Shown one piece after another: positions 13,922-26,780 of a DNA stretch of 64,000 bases (the stretch's first letter is position 1; every line of letters begins with the position of its first letter). The position numbers were made by a program, and so were the translations under genes. The DNA comes from Polyodon spathula (lineage: Eukaryota > Chordata > Actinopteri > Acipenseriformes > Polyodontidae). The DNA lies in assembly GCF_017654505.1 (NCBI RefSeq), contig NC_054553.1, forward strand, positions 1,726,501 to 1,790,500, written 5' to 3'. Below the pieces are notes generated by a model. It had not been told where the DNA came from. It saw only the letters and a list, made by a program, of their open reading frames with translations, and ran no database searches.

Positions 13922-14499
13922 TATTTCGAAAATTCGCCTTTTTTTTTCGTATTATACTCGTCATCAGTGTAGTTTTCAGTTTTATCAAATAAGGTAAATT
14001 CTAATCGAACTGGAACTTGGGTATTTGACTAAGGGACACTGGAACTATGGTTTTTACAGAGCAGAAGTTAGTGAGTTGTCGTGGGTCAACAGCCTACAAA
14101 TCGTTAAATGTTTCCGTGAGGCAAATCTGTTTAGACGATGTGAAGATTTACAATCATCCTCCACCAATGGCAGCACCAGCCAAACGAGCGAGACAAATAA
14201 TCTTCGACTGACAAAGCAAAAAAAGCATACCCCATTGAAACACCTCTTCTTTAAAAATGCATTAGTTTTTGCAGTTCATCATCTACCAAGTTTAATTCAC
14301 GATCCTGAAGTATCAAAAAGAAAATTATGTTTACCATTGTTTAATATTGACTTAATTTACCTTATTATTATTCATTAAATTCACTTGCAATTTGAGCATT
14401 AGTTGATTAATCAGAAGATTAATTCATCCACATTTTTAATAAAGTTACTGATTTTACAGTGGCTATCCTGCATAGCAATACTTCCTAATCAATAGAATC

Positions 14500-14503
<4 letters not shown>
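13922..14503. other. non-coding stretch with one unexplained open frame
   Basis: A plus-strand open frame of 117 residues (14,025-14,378) begins MTKGHWNYGFYRAEVSEL. I recognise no domain, and no splice sites give it a partner exon. In DNA with these base frequencies it may well be chance, or a decayed transposon piece given the neighbouring foldback element. Confidence 0.35.
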
Positions 14504-14530
<27 letters not shown>

Positions 14531-14615
14531 TTTAGTCAAAAAACCAAAAATTTATTTATTGTAAATGTAGTGGGAATTTAGTCAAAAGCTTTTTTATTTA
14601 TTTATTGTAAATGTA
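14504..14615. repeat. A27 run followed by a partial tandem duplication
   Basis: A27 (14,504-14,530) is followed by two copies of a block 'tttagtcaaaa ... tttatttattgtaaatgta' (14,531-14,569 and 14,578-14,615). Confidence 0.8.
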
Positions 14616-14863
14616 ACAAATATTCACAGAACAACCGTTCATTTGGGCCACTGTGAGTCACATCCCTGAAAACACAAGACAACTACATACTTAGCATCCT
14701 GTACTTCTCCAAGTTTTTAGGATAGAGACAGGAGAAAGGCTTTTTTGCTTTTGTGCTGTGGTCCTGACCCAAACACAGACCCTGTTTAATTAAGGAAGTA
14801 GTTTTGTTAGCCCCTGAATCCTGTCTCCGTCTCCTGCTTTATGTTTCAAGACCAGGGGTCATT

Positions 14864-14866
<3 letters not shown>

Positions 14867-14936
<70 letters not shown>
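14867..14936. repeat. (AT)35 microsatellite
   Basis: A 70-bp uninterrupted AT array. Confidence 0.97.
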
Positions 14937-14938
<2 letters not shown>

Positions 14939-16114
14939 TGTATCTAAGGGTATATCCATACTTTTCTTATCTATTACTTTTCTCAAGCCATCTCATGGTC
15001 TTTGGGTAGTGCTGACCAGCAAAAGCAACACAATAGTTAAAGAACAGTTCAAGCATATCTAGCAACGTAACTCTATTGGATGCTATTCCCATCATCCATT
15101 TACAGGTCATTAGACCTTGAGATATTTAAAGGGATCTCATTTCGAGATGAATCAACATTTTATCAGTGCACATTACTAAACCACTTAAACTGCCAGTCAT
15201 TGGGAACTGGAGGATCGTGCCCATTAATGCAGAGCAATTCTTTGGAGGGTTGTATATTGTTTAATAATATCATTGAAGCAGCGTTTTCAACAGCCAGTAC
15301 GCATGATAATGTACAGATTTCCATATGCTTTGGTAAAATTACTGCTTATTGCTGTGTATAAGATGGGTGTTTACATATCATAAATGTTTCAACGTGGTAC
15401 TTGAATGTAGAAAAAACAATTTTAAGGATATAAGTTTGTTTTTTTTCCCCCTTTGCACTCAAGCAAATTTATTTTATTGCATTTAAGAATGTCAGCAAAA
15501 TCATTTCAAATGTGTTCAGCTGCATTAGCATCATAGCTAGACTTGTGAAGTGTCTGATATTGGATAAGCAGGATGAATTGATGAGGTATTTAAATAGAAC
15601 TCTCTGGTGATTTTAAGTTCTTCTTTATTTTTATCATTTTATTATTTTAAAAATGTGTCTTGATGAGCTGGGGTGCATGTCAAGGATCCCCTGTGTTCCA
15701 GTACTGTACTCACCAGATTCAGACAGTGAGAGACTGGCTGAGCTGGGGTGCATGTCAAGGATACCCTGTGTTCCAGCGATGGGACCTCATTACCTCAGTG
15801 CAGCACAGATGCTTAATAATAGTGACACTTGGTTAATCGCCAGGGGTTGAGATTACACTTCCCTTGGTTCTCATGAGGTCCTGATTTTCAAAAAATGAGG
15901 ACCATGTAATAACTTGGGTTCGGTGGAGAATCACAAGTAATATAAAAGGGGTTTTGACATTTTTAAGCAAAGTGATGAATGTGGCACATCTGTTATTACC
16001 TAAGATTATTCACAGTCATGTGGACCCCGTTTAACTTAAACTAGTCCAACCATTTAAACATTTAAAAGAAAAATTAAGAAGAAAACAATGCTGTAATTCA
16101 TCACATATAACAAG
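14937..16114. other. non-coding stretch with a short local duplication
   Basis: No gene recognised. The stretch contains the 38-bp direct duplication at 15,664-15,776, listed separately. Confidence 0.5.
15664..15776. repeat. direct duplication, two 38-bp copies 75 bp apart
   Basis: The block tgagctggggtgcatgtcaa / ggatcccctgtgttccag at 15,664-15,701 recurs at 15,739-15,776 with one mismatch. It makes a small open frame look repetitive (two GCMSRIPCVP motifs), but no gene is evident. Confidence 0.92.

Positions 16115-16184
<70 letters not shown>
16115..16184. repeat. (AC)n microsatellite
   Basis: A 70-bp uninterrupted CA array. Confidence 0.97.
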
Positions 16185-16186
<2 letters not shown>

Positions 16187-18691
16187 GTATAACAGAGCTT
16201 TTTCTAAGGTGCAGTATTTCCCTATTCTGTGTTTGCATTGCCACATAAAATTATCACATGCATATAACACAAGGGAAGCAACCTGTACAATAATAGCATA
16301 TAAAAAGGTTCAGGCACCAGAAGCGCCTATTTGCCTAACATTACGGTAATTAGCTTATTATTTTCAACGATAGTCAAGTCAAATCTTTTCTCTTCTTAAG
16401 GCATTGCTAGCTTTAACCACAAACATTTATTTTTAACATAATTTTCCTAATCAATACCTAACTGCAGCTGTAAATGCAACATCATTTAAAATATATCACC
16501 AGCAATGAATACATAAAAATATTAACATCTAACAAGCAGCAGTAGGCCTGAGTGGGAGAGACGCAAGCAGTCAGTTTATATTTCTTTTTGTTACATTTGC
16601 TGTTCCCTCTCAGCAAGTTCAGGGGTTTTAATCACAGAGCTGAAGTGCAAACTTTATTAAAGCTGGCACTGTGCTTTAGTGTTCATTAGGATGAGGGATG
16701 ACAGCGCTAGAGAGATAAGAATGAACTCACTCGCAGGGTCAGACACAGTCTAGGCAGAGCGTGGCAGACCTCGTCCATCACTGTCCTGCAAACCAACCGC
16801 AACCCCGACCTGCAGGGCACCCTGGCTGCAGCAAATATTATCTTCTCCCTCTCCATTTCCTGCTCTTTCTGTCTGTCTGTCAGTCTGAAACCAGGGTACA
16901 TAAGTTAAAGGTAATTAGCGTTCAGCTTGGATTTATTTTCAGTTTACATTTCTATTAATGATGGGGTGATTCGGACAACTTTAAGGCTATTGTAAATGCA
17001 TTAAATGAGGTCCTGCCTGCCCCATGAAAGAAGAGCAAGAATGATGTGCGTCAAACTAGCAATAAAGTCGGGAATGATCAAAAGAAAAGCAATGAGGCAA
17101 GTGGGAGTGTTATTATGGAAGTCAAATAATGCGTTTTTCTTCTAGTGTGTGTTATTAACCCTTTGTGAGAGACCAACAGTGGGGATCACCATTCAACGTA
17201 AGAGATTCTCACCAGATGGATGTGACAGAAACCTCAGTTTACCATTGCTGTCGGTGCATTTGCAGGCAGTCTCTCAGCATGGCCTAGGATCCTTCTAGAG
17301 GCCCTGTAGGGTTGAACCACATGCTTTAGAGACTCAGTCGGTCACATACCTTTCGTGAGCAATACAATCAACACAATAAAAATAATAAAAAAGATCATTA
17401 AAAATCCTCCTCCACCTATGTAAATTTAGTTCTACAATGTGTAATCCTTAGCCCCCCACTACCCCACTGATACCTGACAGCCTCCACCACCTCTGTTTCA
17501 TGTGCTTTCTGGACTCAATGAGAAGATAAAAAGGTGGCTTGACCTACTGGTGACCTAAACAGATGATTGTTTGCACATCTTTGTAAAAAAAAAACACATT
17601 TTAAGCATGGCCTACTCTTCCCAAAAAATCAGCAAAAAATCTGCATCCTATTAGTTCCATTACATTTGCTGGCTGGAAAACCAAACCTTATAAAATAGCA
17701 TTGTATAACAATCTTTCTGTCTTCCCCCTGCCCTTCCCATACTCATCCTGTCTGAGTAATGTAATCAAATCATCATGAGAGCGGCACCCTGATTCAATTT
17801 CTCTGAGCGCTGGAATATTGCCACAAAGCGCAATAATGAAAACTGTCATCTTTTCAGCAATAAGAATTGATAAATAAGTTATTAAATACCAGGAGCCAGT
17901 CAGGACAGTTAAAGGGATCTCGTGGTTGACCGTTTGTAGTGCGCTGCCTTTGCAGAAAGCCTTTCTGTCTAAATCTTTGTAGATAACTGGTTAAGTTTAA
18001 ACATTTATTTGTCCTCTGCTAGTTCAAATGCATGCATTGAAAGTATTTCGGCTTGTTATAATTTAAAAGGTCTGTTCACTTCCTGTATGCCTTCTAAAGT
18101 ATTATATGACAACAAACTACTGAGAGAGAAACTGGAAAGGCAAGGGTACAAAAACCATTTTGTCGTAGTTTGGGCTGAGATGATTCACTACCGTAGAAGT
18201 TCAGATCGACTGATGGAGAACAAAGCCATTGTATTGTAATTCACAGTTATTAAAACAATCATAGATAACAATAGGAATGACAGCTATTACTCAGCTGTAG
18301 CTCTTTGGAATCCAAAGCAAACATTGCAACTCTTTGTTCTCTACTTTTTTTTGTAATCTTTATCCCAAACATTCAGCCTCTTATTTGTAGCCTGTGCTTC
18401 CACAACTGCAGCCTACTTGAACCATACAAAAATTGTCAGGGTGATAAAAAGATATGTTCACACTGCTGAAGCTTCTAGAATCAGCTGTCATGTATAATTA
18501 CTAAGCCCTGTGGAATGATCAGCATGCTCAGCATTGCAATCAAAATATCAGCATCTCGAACACTGCAAACAGGACTTCTTATCTCTGAGATGATGTGAAA
18601 AGCCAAGGATGCTGTTAATGAGTAAGATGGCAGCAGTAGTAGATTGGCAGCATGTGTGAGCAGGAACTTTTACATCTCTACTTCACATCAT
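16185..18691. other. non-coding stretch, possible conserved element, possible microexon
   Basis: I find no convincing exon. At 16,846-16,881 there is a long pyrimidine tract ending in gtctgtctgtctgtcag, then 27 bases, then gtaatt; this is an acceptor-microexon-donor pattern discussed under findings. The segment 17,740-17,900 has a mixed composition unlike its surroundings and could be a conserved non-coding element. The 76-residue open frame at 18,009-18,239 is unrecognised. Confidence 0.35.
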
Positions 18692-18960
18692 TAGTGTCTC
18701 TAATTACTGAGTATTTACAAAGTAGCTGCTTGCTAAATACATATGTACTTACACAATTGCATTGTTATTATGCATAGTTACAATGTGCTAAATGTACAAT
18801 TTTTATAAACAATAGATTAGGGTAAGGGATAGGGTTATAACCTGCAAAAAAAGTTACACATTAAGTACATTGTAACTATGCATAATAGCACTATAATCAT
18901 GTGTCAGTACATATGTATTTACTAAGTAACTACTATGTAAATACACAGTACTTGCAGACA
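18692..18960. mobile_element. palindromic MITE family, full-length body
   Basis: Left arm: gtgtctctaattactgagta to ttatgcatagttacaatgtg. Centre: attagggtaagggatagggtt. Right arm: attaagtacattgtaactat to gtaaatacacagtacttgca, the inverse of the left arm. Both arms and the telomere-like centre are present. The outer termini (ggtaacactttacat type) have decayed, with only gtaaagtgt recognisable at about 18,969-18,977. Confidence 0.88.
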
Positions 18961-21900
18961 GTTGATGTAAAGTGTGAATAAGTGTGATTAAACCCACAGC
19001 GCAATGTTAAATCACCCAATTTTCCACAACACATAATGGTCCGTGGATTCAAAATTATGACTTTGTGATGAATGGTTTCTGTTAATGGACACATTGTTTA
19101 CATTGAGTATACTTTAAGTACAACATTACTCATACTGTTCATAAACTCTGATTTCAGTGATGAAATACTTCTCTCAAAGTCACGAAATGTAATAAGCTTG
19201 GACTCCTTAATTGTAATCAGTACAACCCTTTAGCTTCCTGGAGAAATTAAAATGACCTTGTAAGCTTTACAAGTACTAGAAAACTAAATTCACCCACTAA
19301 AATCAGACCATAGTTTGCCAACGTAAATATCAACGTCTGTCAAGACTTCATGATAACCACAAAGGTTGTAGCATAACATTAGCAAAAAGCTTGATTATAT
19401 AAAGGCCTTTTCTTTACAGTGTCATCCCAATAAAGATAATAAAACACAATTCATGAGAAATAACTTCAAATAAAGCAGAGTGCGGACAAACTTGGATAAT
19501 GCTAATGTTTTTGTGCCAGCATCTCCCCACCCTACAGAACCACTAAACGGGAAAAAAAAAACGTTTTTTTAAACTGATTTAATGATTTAATGACAAGCAT
19601 GTCAAAAGAGAAAGTACAGAAAATCATTAAAGATGCCAGTAGACAAACAGAGTCAATTTTTTTTTAAATTCTGTATTTAGATTTTCCAGTTTTCAGAAAA
19701 ACAGAATATAACACAATCTCACTTGACAATGCAAATATGTGGAGCTTGCTTGTGACTGCAACTTGGTTTGTGCACAAGTAGATCTCAGATAATATCCATT
19801 GTAATCTGCAAGGAACCTTTTAAATTGTAGTATTTAAAAGCTATGCTGAAATAAACATGACATCTAGATTACTGTATAGCTGTACTTTGACTGATCTGCA
19901 GAGTGCTGTTCCACCCCGATCTCCCCTTGCATGTGTCACAGTGCTGGTTGCAGTGTCTCCTATGTGGAATCTTGTTAATTATAGGGCAAAGAGACTCAAA
20001 AATGAAAATGAAACATTATATCGTACAATGTATGTTTTTCCCTCCATCCAAGCTTCATCAGTTTCCAAGTTTCAAAAACAACTTGCTCTGACAGCAGTTT
20101 TGTGCATGTTTGATGTAAACCTACCCCCATAGTTTGCCTTGGATTCTTAGCCATTCAGTTGCAAAGCGGCCCAGCAACATTTTGAGTATTCATTTCGGCA
20201 TTCTGAGAATGAGACTAGTACTCAAAGTTGAGTAGCCTAACGTCAAGGACTGTCAGGAAACAATAAAGAATAGGTGACAATCTAGTGTGCTGGATAATAC
20301 AGGTTGACACATAACTTCTAATCTATTCATTAAATAGGTTATGAATATGAATCAAATAGGTTGCAAATGAATAGAGAACAGAAAACCTTGCAGGGAAGGG
20401 CCATTCATTACTGCCCTACTGGCTATGCCAGAATTGACCCAGGTCAAAAAATAAAAACAAAAAAACAAGCATGATGTTCACGTGACTCATCTTCAGTGTT
20501 ATTTTTGGGAGACCAGGAATGCCTGTGTCTATTGAAACTAACCACTAAAGGAAAACAGTTCAACTTCTTGGAGTCCAAGCCATATAACAGTTTATCTTTC
20601 TTCAGTGGTCCACTAATGCCATCTAGTGTCCAAAAGGTATTAGCAGAAACGCAAGCCTTTTTTGTAGCAGCACTGAGCTCAGCTGGCTAATGGGGCCCAT
20701 GCTCCAGTATCTGTAGCTGTAAAGCATTAGATAGAATGGTAGAGAGTGGTTATTCCAGCTGTCCAGTGTCCAGTAACATATGTCTTTGTGAGGATACTCG
20801 ATGCTTTTTACTGAAGAGGCTCTGAATGCTGTCTGATTGCTGCTGCTGCCCTTACAGTAGCTGACAGGATATATTCAAACACTTTCAAGGACCTTGGAAT
20901 GGTCTGGTTTAGTTATGTTTTTAAGTTATTAAAGAGTAGAGCTGCAAACATTTAAGCTTGCCTTGTACGTCTATTTCATGGATTAGAGAGTTTTATTTTA
21001 CAGGGTATAAACCCAGCAGCTGGGCCATTCAAAATCACACACAGAATACCGACAAGATTAAATCTGCATTGGTGAGAATGGCTGCAGCAGGACCTTAATC
21101 AGGAGGGTTTACTGGCAGAGAATCACCTTTTTTTTATAACATCTACATAATTACAGATTACAATGTGCTGTCACAGTTTTTTTGCAAACAGCCATAAGGA
21201 AAAGCTTAATCCATTTTAGTCCCGACTATATGGGAAACCACAGGGCTGACTTGGTTTTTACTGACATATTACAGTCAGTAAAGTAGATGTTTTAAAATCT
21301 ATGGTTGCTAAAGTAAGGAGACACTGATTTGTCATTTGTTACAACTTTATCTGTAACAAAAAAGATATACAGAATAAACCTTGTAAAATCTACATTCTTA
21401 AAGTTCTTTAGTTTGTGCTTTTGATGTTGGAATCATAGAGTCTGAAGGAATAAAACAAACAAAATAAGATAATCGGTGCCTCAAGTTTGGCAGTCAAGCA
21501 GTGTTTTTTTTTTAGATGAACAATGTTGTCGTGTGGGTTGATAAACCACTGTTGTTTATTGATCTGATTAATAATGCATCCTTTTCTACCACATGCACAT
21601 CACCAGTGCGTGGCTAACAGCCTGTACACAAGAACCACAATTCACCAAGGGCAAGCTGCAGTGAGGCACATTCCCTTGACATGTATTGGCCTGATGGTCA
21701 CATTTCAGTGTAAGTAAAACACATCCACGAAGGTCACGGAACTAGCAAGAAACAACTTGGACTGAGAGTAGTCAGGTATTTCTCGTTAGTTCTGTTATTT
21801 TGTATAAACTGCACTAAAAGGTTATTAAATACAGTCCATGATCTTTTTACAAATCTGTAATAAAATGCAACTATTACAAAGAACATTTCTCTGGTGTTAG

Positions 21901-24145
21901 AAAACAAAAATCAAATTACTTCTTGCAATTTAGAATTGCACTACCTTTTATAAACCTATGCTATATGATCACTGCTCATATATCTACTATAACTGGTTTT
22001 GATTAAAAATCCTTGTGGCAATATTAGCGCATTACATCCCATCAAATACTATCAGTAAGGACTGCTTTATAATGCCCCTTCTGAAACATCTGCTTGCCAA
22101 AGTTTCGCAAAAATAACTGCGCCTTTGGACAGTAATGCTGTGTAACTGAAAGAATTCCTGCTGTAGTGAGCCTGCGATTGAGGAGATAATACCTTGTCTC
22201 TTTCCCAGAAGGTCAAAGGATTGGTCTGCTTGCAGTGGTGCACGTGTAACCGACTGCAATCAGTACCTGCAGGGGATCTGTGCAAAATGTAAGATGAACA
22301 CAGTAAAACCTCTATATTGTTATTTTATAATGTTTCTAAACATCCAGTCAAAGACTGGAAACAATCACAGGGTAATAATGAATATCAGCTAATTAGCAGC
22401 GGCAAAAACAGAAGATATAAAATTGATTTGTGAAAGACAAAGCCTTTTTAAAAGTATCCGTATATATATATACATGCGTTCCTATAGCCAACCCTGCTTG
22501 ACCAGATTCGTAATTTCCAGATTAAATCGAGCCCTGAGGAGTTTGTGCGCCAAAGCCTGTAGTTAAGAAAGAGATTTGAAAGGATAAGGATCAAGAATAC
22601 TTACTATTCCATATAAAATCTGTCAATGCAGAGCGTTTTTGGAGAATATCATTATTTGTCTGCTGCATGACAATGAGCATCTCAATTTGCAGGCTTCCAT
22701 TTGCACTTTGAAACACAATAATGGAGATAACAAAAACAAAAAACACTCCTGTAAACACAGTTAATACAAACCAGAGTAAACAAAATACTATATTACCAGG
22801 CAAATGGTTTGCATTTTCTTATTTTGAAATGCATAGCAGGAAGCAATGCAATCTATCACTATATGTATAACCTAACCTGCATGGTATTTGTAAACCAGTG
22901 AAGTAGGTGGGTATGAGATTTGTTTTTTACTAATAAGGATATTGGTTTGGAGATATAAATAGACACGTACATATTAAAAACATGGTTCTTGTGTGCGCTG
23001 TGCTTGTATGTATTTGACTATTGTCTCTCTTAAATAGAAAATGATGAGAAGGACATTGCATTTGACTGGATTTCTTTAATGCATATACTGTATCTCTGAA
23101 AGTCCATTCAAATCAATTCCCACACTGCATATGCAAGGAACACACACATTGGATTGTAATAATGAGTCAGCACTATGCTATGAGGATTGCTACACTGAGG
23201 CTGGTGGTTCTTTTATATGCTTTCTTATGATATAATCAAGCCGGTAATGAAATACTTCCTTGAGCTTATCAGAATTAGCACTGGGGCAGCACATTCCTTC
23301 TTCTATGTGATGTGCTAGGCATACAGGTTAAGGTAGCAGAATCAAAAGGAATAAAAACAAAAAGGTAGGCATTTGTAAGCATTGTATTTATTTAGGCATA
23401 GTACGAATACACACCCTGGGAATTAGGCTCAAGTGTAAAGAAATGTAAATTAAAAGGCACAATCGTCGATTGCTCCTGGCCCCACTTTCAACTACTAGAA
23501 CCCATTCTGAAAGGGCAGTTTTGTAACACTAACTCAGTTGTATTGCATCTTTTGTTGTGGTAGTATTTTCTAGTCTCCATTTAAAAGGGAAATAGGCCAC
23601 ATTTTCAGCTCATTTCTTTTGTATGCACGTCACTGAGCACATTATATTGTATGTTGGAATTTACTGTATGGTAACATTTAGAAAATATGGGGTTTAAAAT
23701 CAATATTTAAAAAAACAAAGATCAACAGTGCAGGAGGGGAGAAAACTCTATGATCATCAAAACAAACCTTCAAACCTTAAGTGCTCTTGATGCTAAGTCA
23801 CTTTCCCATAACCATGAGCAGGTGTAGAATATGAGGTGTAATCCATTTCAGTGATTTACAAGGAGCAATGAGAAGAAGGGTGGAACTGTTTGACTTTGAA
23901 AGTCTCAGACAGCTCAGGACACAATGATAAAGTGATCTTGACTGTGGGGCAGGATCCCTGATGGATGATGGAAGTTCCTGTGTTTAGAAGGTTATGTTTA
24001 TAACTCATTCTATTCTGTGTAATTTGTATGCCATTAATCTATATTTTTTTTGGCAACATCTGTGACTCCAGGGGTACCGACAAATAAACCAAGGAGTTAT
24101 ATTAAAGTTAAAATATAAGTCTTTACAGATAGACACATAGTCAGA
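18961..24145. other. non-coding stretch, nothing firmly recognised
   Basis: AT-rich sequence without defensible exons. A CTCF-like motif at 20,617-20,629 is listed separately. Open frames up to 91 residues (for example 19,857-20,132) lack recognisable sequence. Confidence 0.5.
20617..20629 (-). promoter_or_regulatory. CTCF-like motif, one mismatch
   Basis: In reverse complement this reads ACACTAGATGGCA, against a common CTCF core CCACTAGATGGCA. Motif match only; binding is unproven. Confidence 0.3.
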
Positions 24146-24146
24146 C

Positions 24147-24216
<70 letters not shown>
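24146..24216. repeat. (GATA)n microsatellite
   Basis: About 17 uninterrupted GATA/TAGA units. Confidence 0.97.
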
Positions 24217-24616
24217 TTTTGAATAGTGCAGGAGGAAACATGTACAGGCTTGTGCTTTGTAGAATGTCGTACATCTCTGTTAGGAATGTGTTGTTTAGTT
24301 GTTTTTTGGGGGGAGGGGAGGGTATTGCTGAGTAACATCATCAGGGCTGAAGCAATTCAAATATAATATGTGTATTTGACTTGCATGTAGAGAGAGGTGA
24401 TTATATGATCATTAAGAATGATATGTTAAGCAAAGGGAAGACAACCCAAGGTGAAAGGTTAAAGGAGAGATAGTCCAGTAGCATCTGTGGAAAGAGCTGC
24501 TGCGTTCCTCAACAGTTTATGAGAAGAGGAGCTTTAGATGGGCCTGTATGTATGGATGCTCCTGGAGAAGGTAGTTTAAATAATGACCTGTTCAGTCTGT
24601 GTGTCGTTACACTCCC

Positions 24617-24948
24617 GGTTAATCAATGCAATATTACCCAATCATCCTAAAACTAGCAAAGACAGCTGATTTCAACATTCAATATTTAGTTTGGCCTAGT
24701 CTTTTTGTGCCGCTGTGCATAATTATACCACGTTCCTGCTGAATTTTAAACATATAGTTTCCTTTGCTGTGTCACATATACTTTAATACTAATAGCCTTT
24801 ACCCTTTGTAGGATGCACACACATTGTATGACTGTTTTCAATAACTGCATACGTACATCATGCACTTAAAGAATGTTCTATACAGCAAGCTAAGGTTTAG
24901 CATAAGGATTTCTCCGTTGGGTTAATCAATGCAATATTACCCAATCAT
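24617..24948. repeat. 29-bp exact direct repeat 303 bp apart
   Basis: Bases 24,617-24,645 are repeated exactly at 24,920-24,948. The core is aatcaatgcaatattaccc followed by aatcat. The sequence between is not repetitive. It includes a CCAAT-like box and homeodomain-like ATTA motifs. Confidence 0.93.
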
Positions 24949-25644
24949 AATAGTTCAGAGTGTGATGATTGGCTGCCACTGTCATGCCGTACACAAGCTA
25001 TGCCGAGATAGTCCACTACACTTACACATATAAAGAGCAGAAATACAGAAAATAAAGAAACCAGTGTTAACAAAAAAAATTTAAAGTGCTTTCCTCAGCA
25101 GGAAAATGCAGAATGTGGCAGGAATTAGGAAATCAGCATCTGTGGTTACATATATTAGATAAGGCAGGTTCATTTGTATTGAGATGTTTAAAATGGCTAC
25201 CTTATTATGTGACCTGTGTTGAGCACCGTTTTGGTACATTAGCACAGTATGTTGTATCATACATTTTTAAAGAGCGCTGCAGTGTAAGAGCAGCAAACAG
25301 CTTGCCCAGACCAGCACTAAACCGGTTAAATATTCAGTGAAGCACTGGGGGTCCTGGAGAATAAATTGTTTAACTGGAAAGGTCTTTCCTTTACTCGGTG
25401 GACTTGTCCTGTGTCTGATCGGAAGGGGTCTTGAACGCCCTGAAGGAGTCTCGTTACAATGTTACCTACAGGCATTTACACAAGGTGTTCAGAGCAGCTC
25501 AAGCAGGGGAAACCTTATCTTCTCTTACCAGGAAATAATTAGAGGACTTAAGGAACTGAATCTCTCCACTTGCGGGAGAGCATGCTATTGTAAATAGATG
25601 AATACTACTCTTCTAAAATGTTTCAGTTTTTAATAAGCCACCCT

Positions 25645-25645
<1 letters not shown>

Positions 25646-25721
<76 letters not shown>

Positions 25722-25742
25722 TAGCTCAAAGAGCCAGCTGCC

Positions 25743-25817
<75 letters not shown>
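25646..25817. repeat. (TG)n array followed by (TA)n array
   Basis: (TG)36 at 25,646-25,717, a 27-bp spacer, then (TA)n at 25,745-25,817. Two different alternating purine-pyrimidine arrays lie side by side. Confidence 0.96.
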
Positions 25818-25818
<1 letters not shown>

Positions 25819-26435
25819 TGCTTAAAGAGTATTTATGAACTTAGATATCCACTTCAGAGTCTCGGTGATAATTTTGTTTCAGAGTACGTAAAGAAACCGT
25901 AGTTAAAGAAGAGATTTCTTGAAGTTCTCGTGTGAGGGTGGTAGTCAGTTATTCATTCGTTACTTTTGTTTATTACGACACTCCCATGACATCAGTCAAT
26001 AGCTTATAAGCATTGAAAACGTCATGCTTTTTCGTCGCTTATTATACAATAGCTTATATAACAGTGCAGTTTTGTCTCCAACCATCAATATGCATAAACA
26101 TAATAAACAGGGACACTAAAAACAGAGGATGGTTTGTTCAATATTTGTACATTTGTCAACAATTTTGCATTCAATTTTAAGTTGAATTTGATAATGCCCG
26201 GGTTCTTAGCCTTTAAGCAATTTTCCTTGCAATAGTAGACGTATATCATATATATTATATATATATATATATGTTGACAACTTCCATGACACTGTCGCTC
26301 TCTTTTCATAAAAGTAGCTGTCCTCCGGGAGGCCAACAGAACTTTTAGACTGAATATTTCCTCGAGTCCTTGTGATTTTCAGTACTAGGTTGCTCTATCA
26401 GATAGATAGTCTAATATATTCTATATATACGTTAA

Positions 26436-26507
<72 letters not shown>

Positions 26508-26780
26508 TTGTCTTCAGGTACTTCCTGTCGTCACTTATGAAACCGACCTGCAGTGAAATACTTTAGGTTTTGGGTGATAATGATGCAAAAACATAACGTG
26601 TCTTTGTGTGAGAGCATTGAACCCCCGGTCGGTAGGACATTAGAAAATTGTCATTTTAATTTAATTTTCATTACTGAACACCGTTGTACTGTACGCTATG
26701 CGACACTAGAATTCCTCCGAATTCTGTCGTGAGAAATTGTCAGCAAAATAATTTGACAGTTTCCGTGCCGAGCGTCTGTT
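25818..26780. other. relatively CpG-rich non-coding block broken by AT arrays
   Basis: CpG dinucleotides are noticeably more frequent here than in the surrounding desert (for example ttttcgtcgc, cccccggtcggtag, tccgtgccgagcgtc). A TGACATCA-like CRE half occurs near 25,987. The block is interrupted by TA arrays (26,251-26,272 and 26,441-26,508). It may be a promoter-like region or a young insertion; no exon is identified. Confidence 0.35.
26441..26508. repeat. (AT)n microsatellite, one interruption
   Basis: AT array with one phase slip at about 26,480. Confidence 0.95.

Noticed and set aside
25086..25602. Two overlapping plus-strand frames (84 and 86 residues) as a frameshifted gene
   Set aside because: Neither part resembles a known family and joining them does not produce recognisable sequence.
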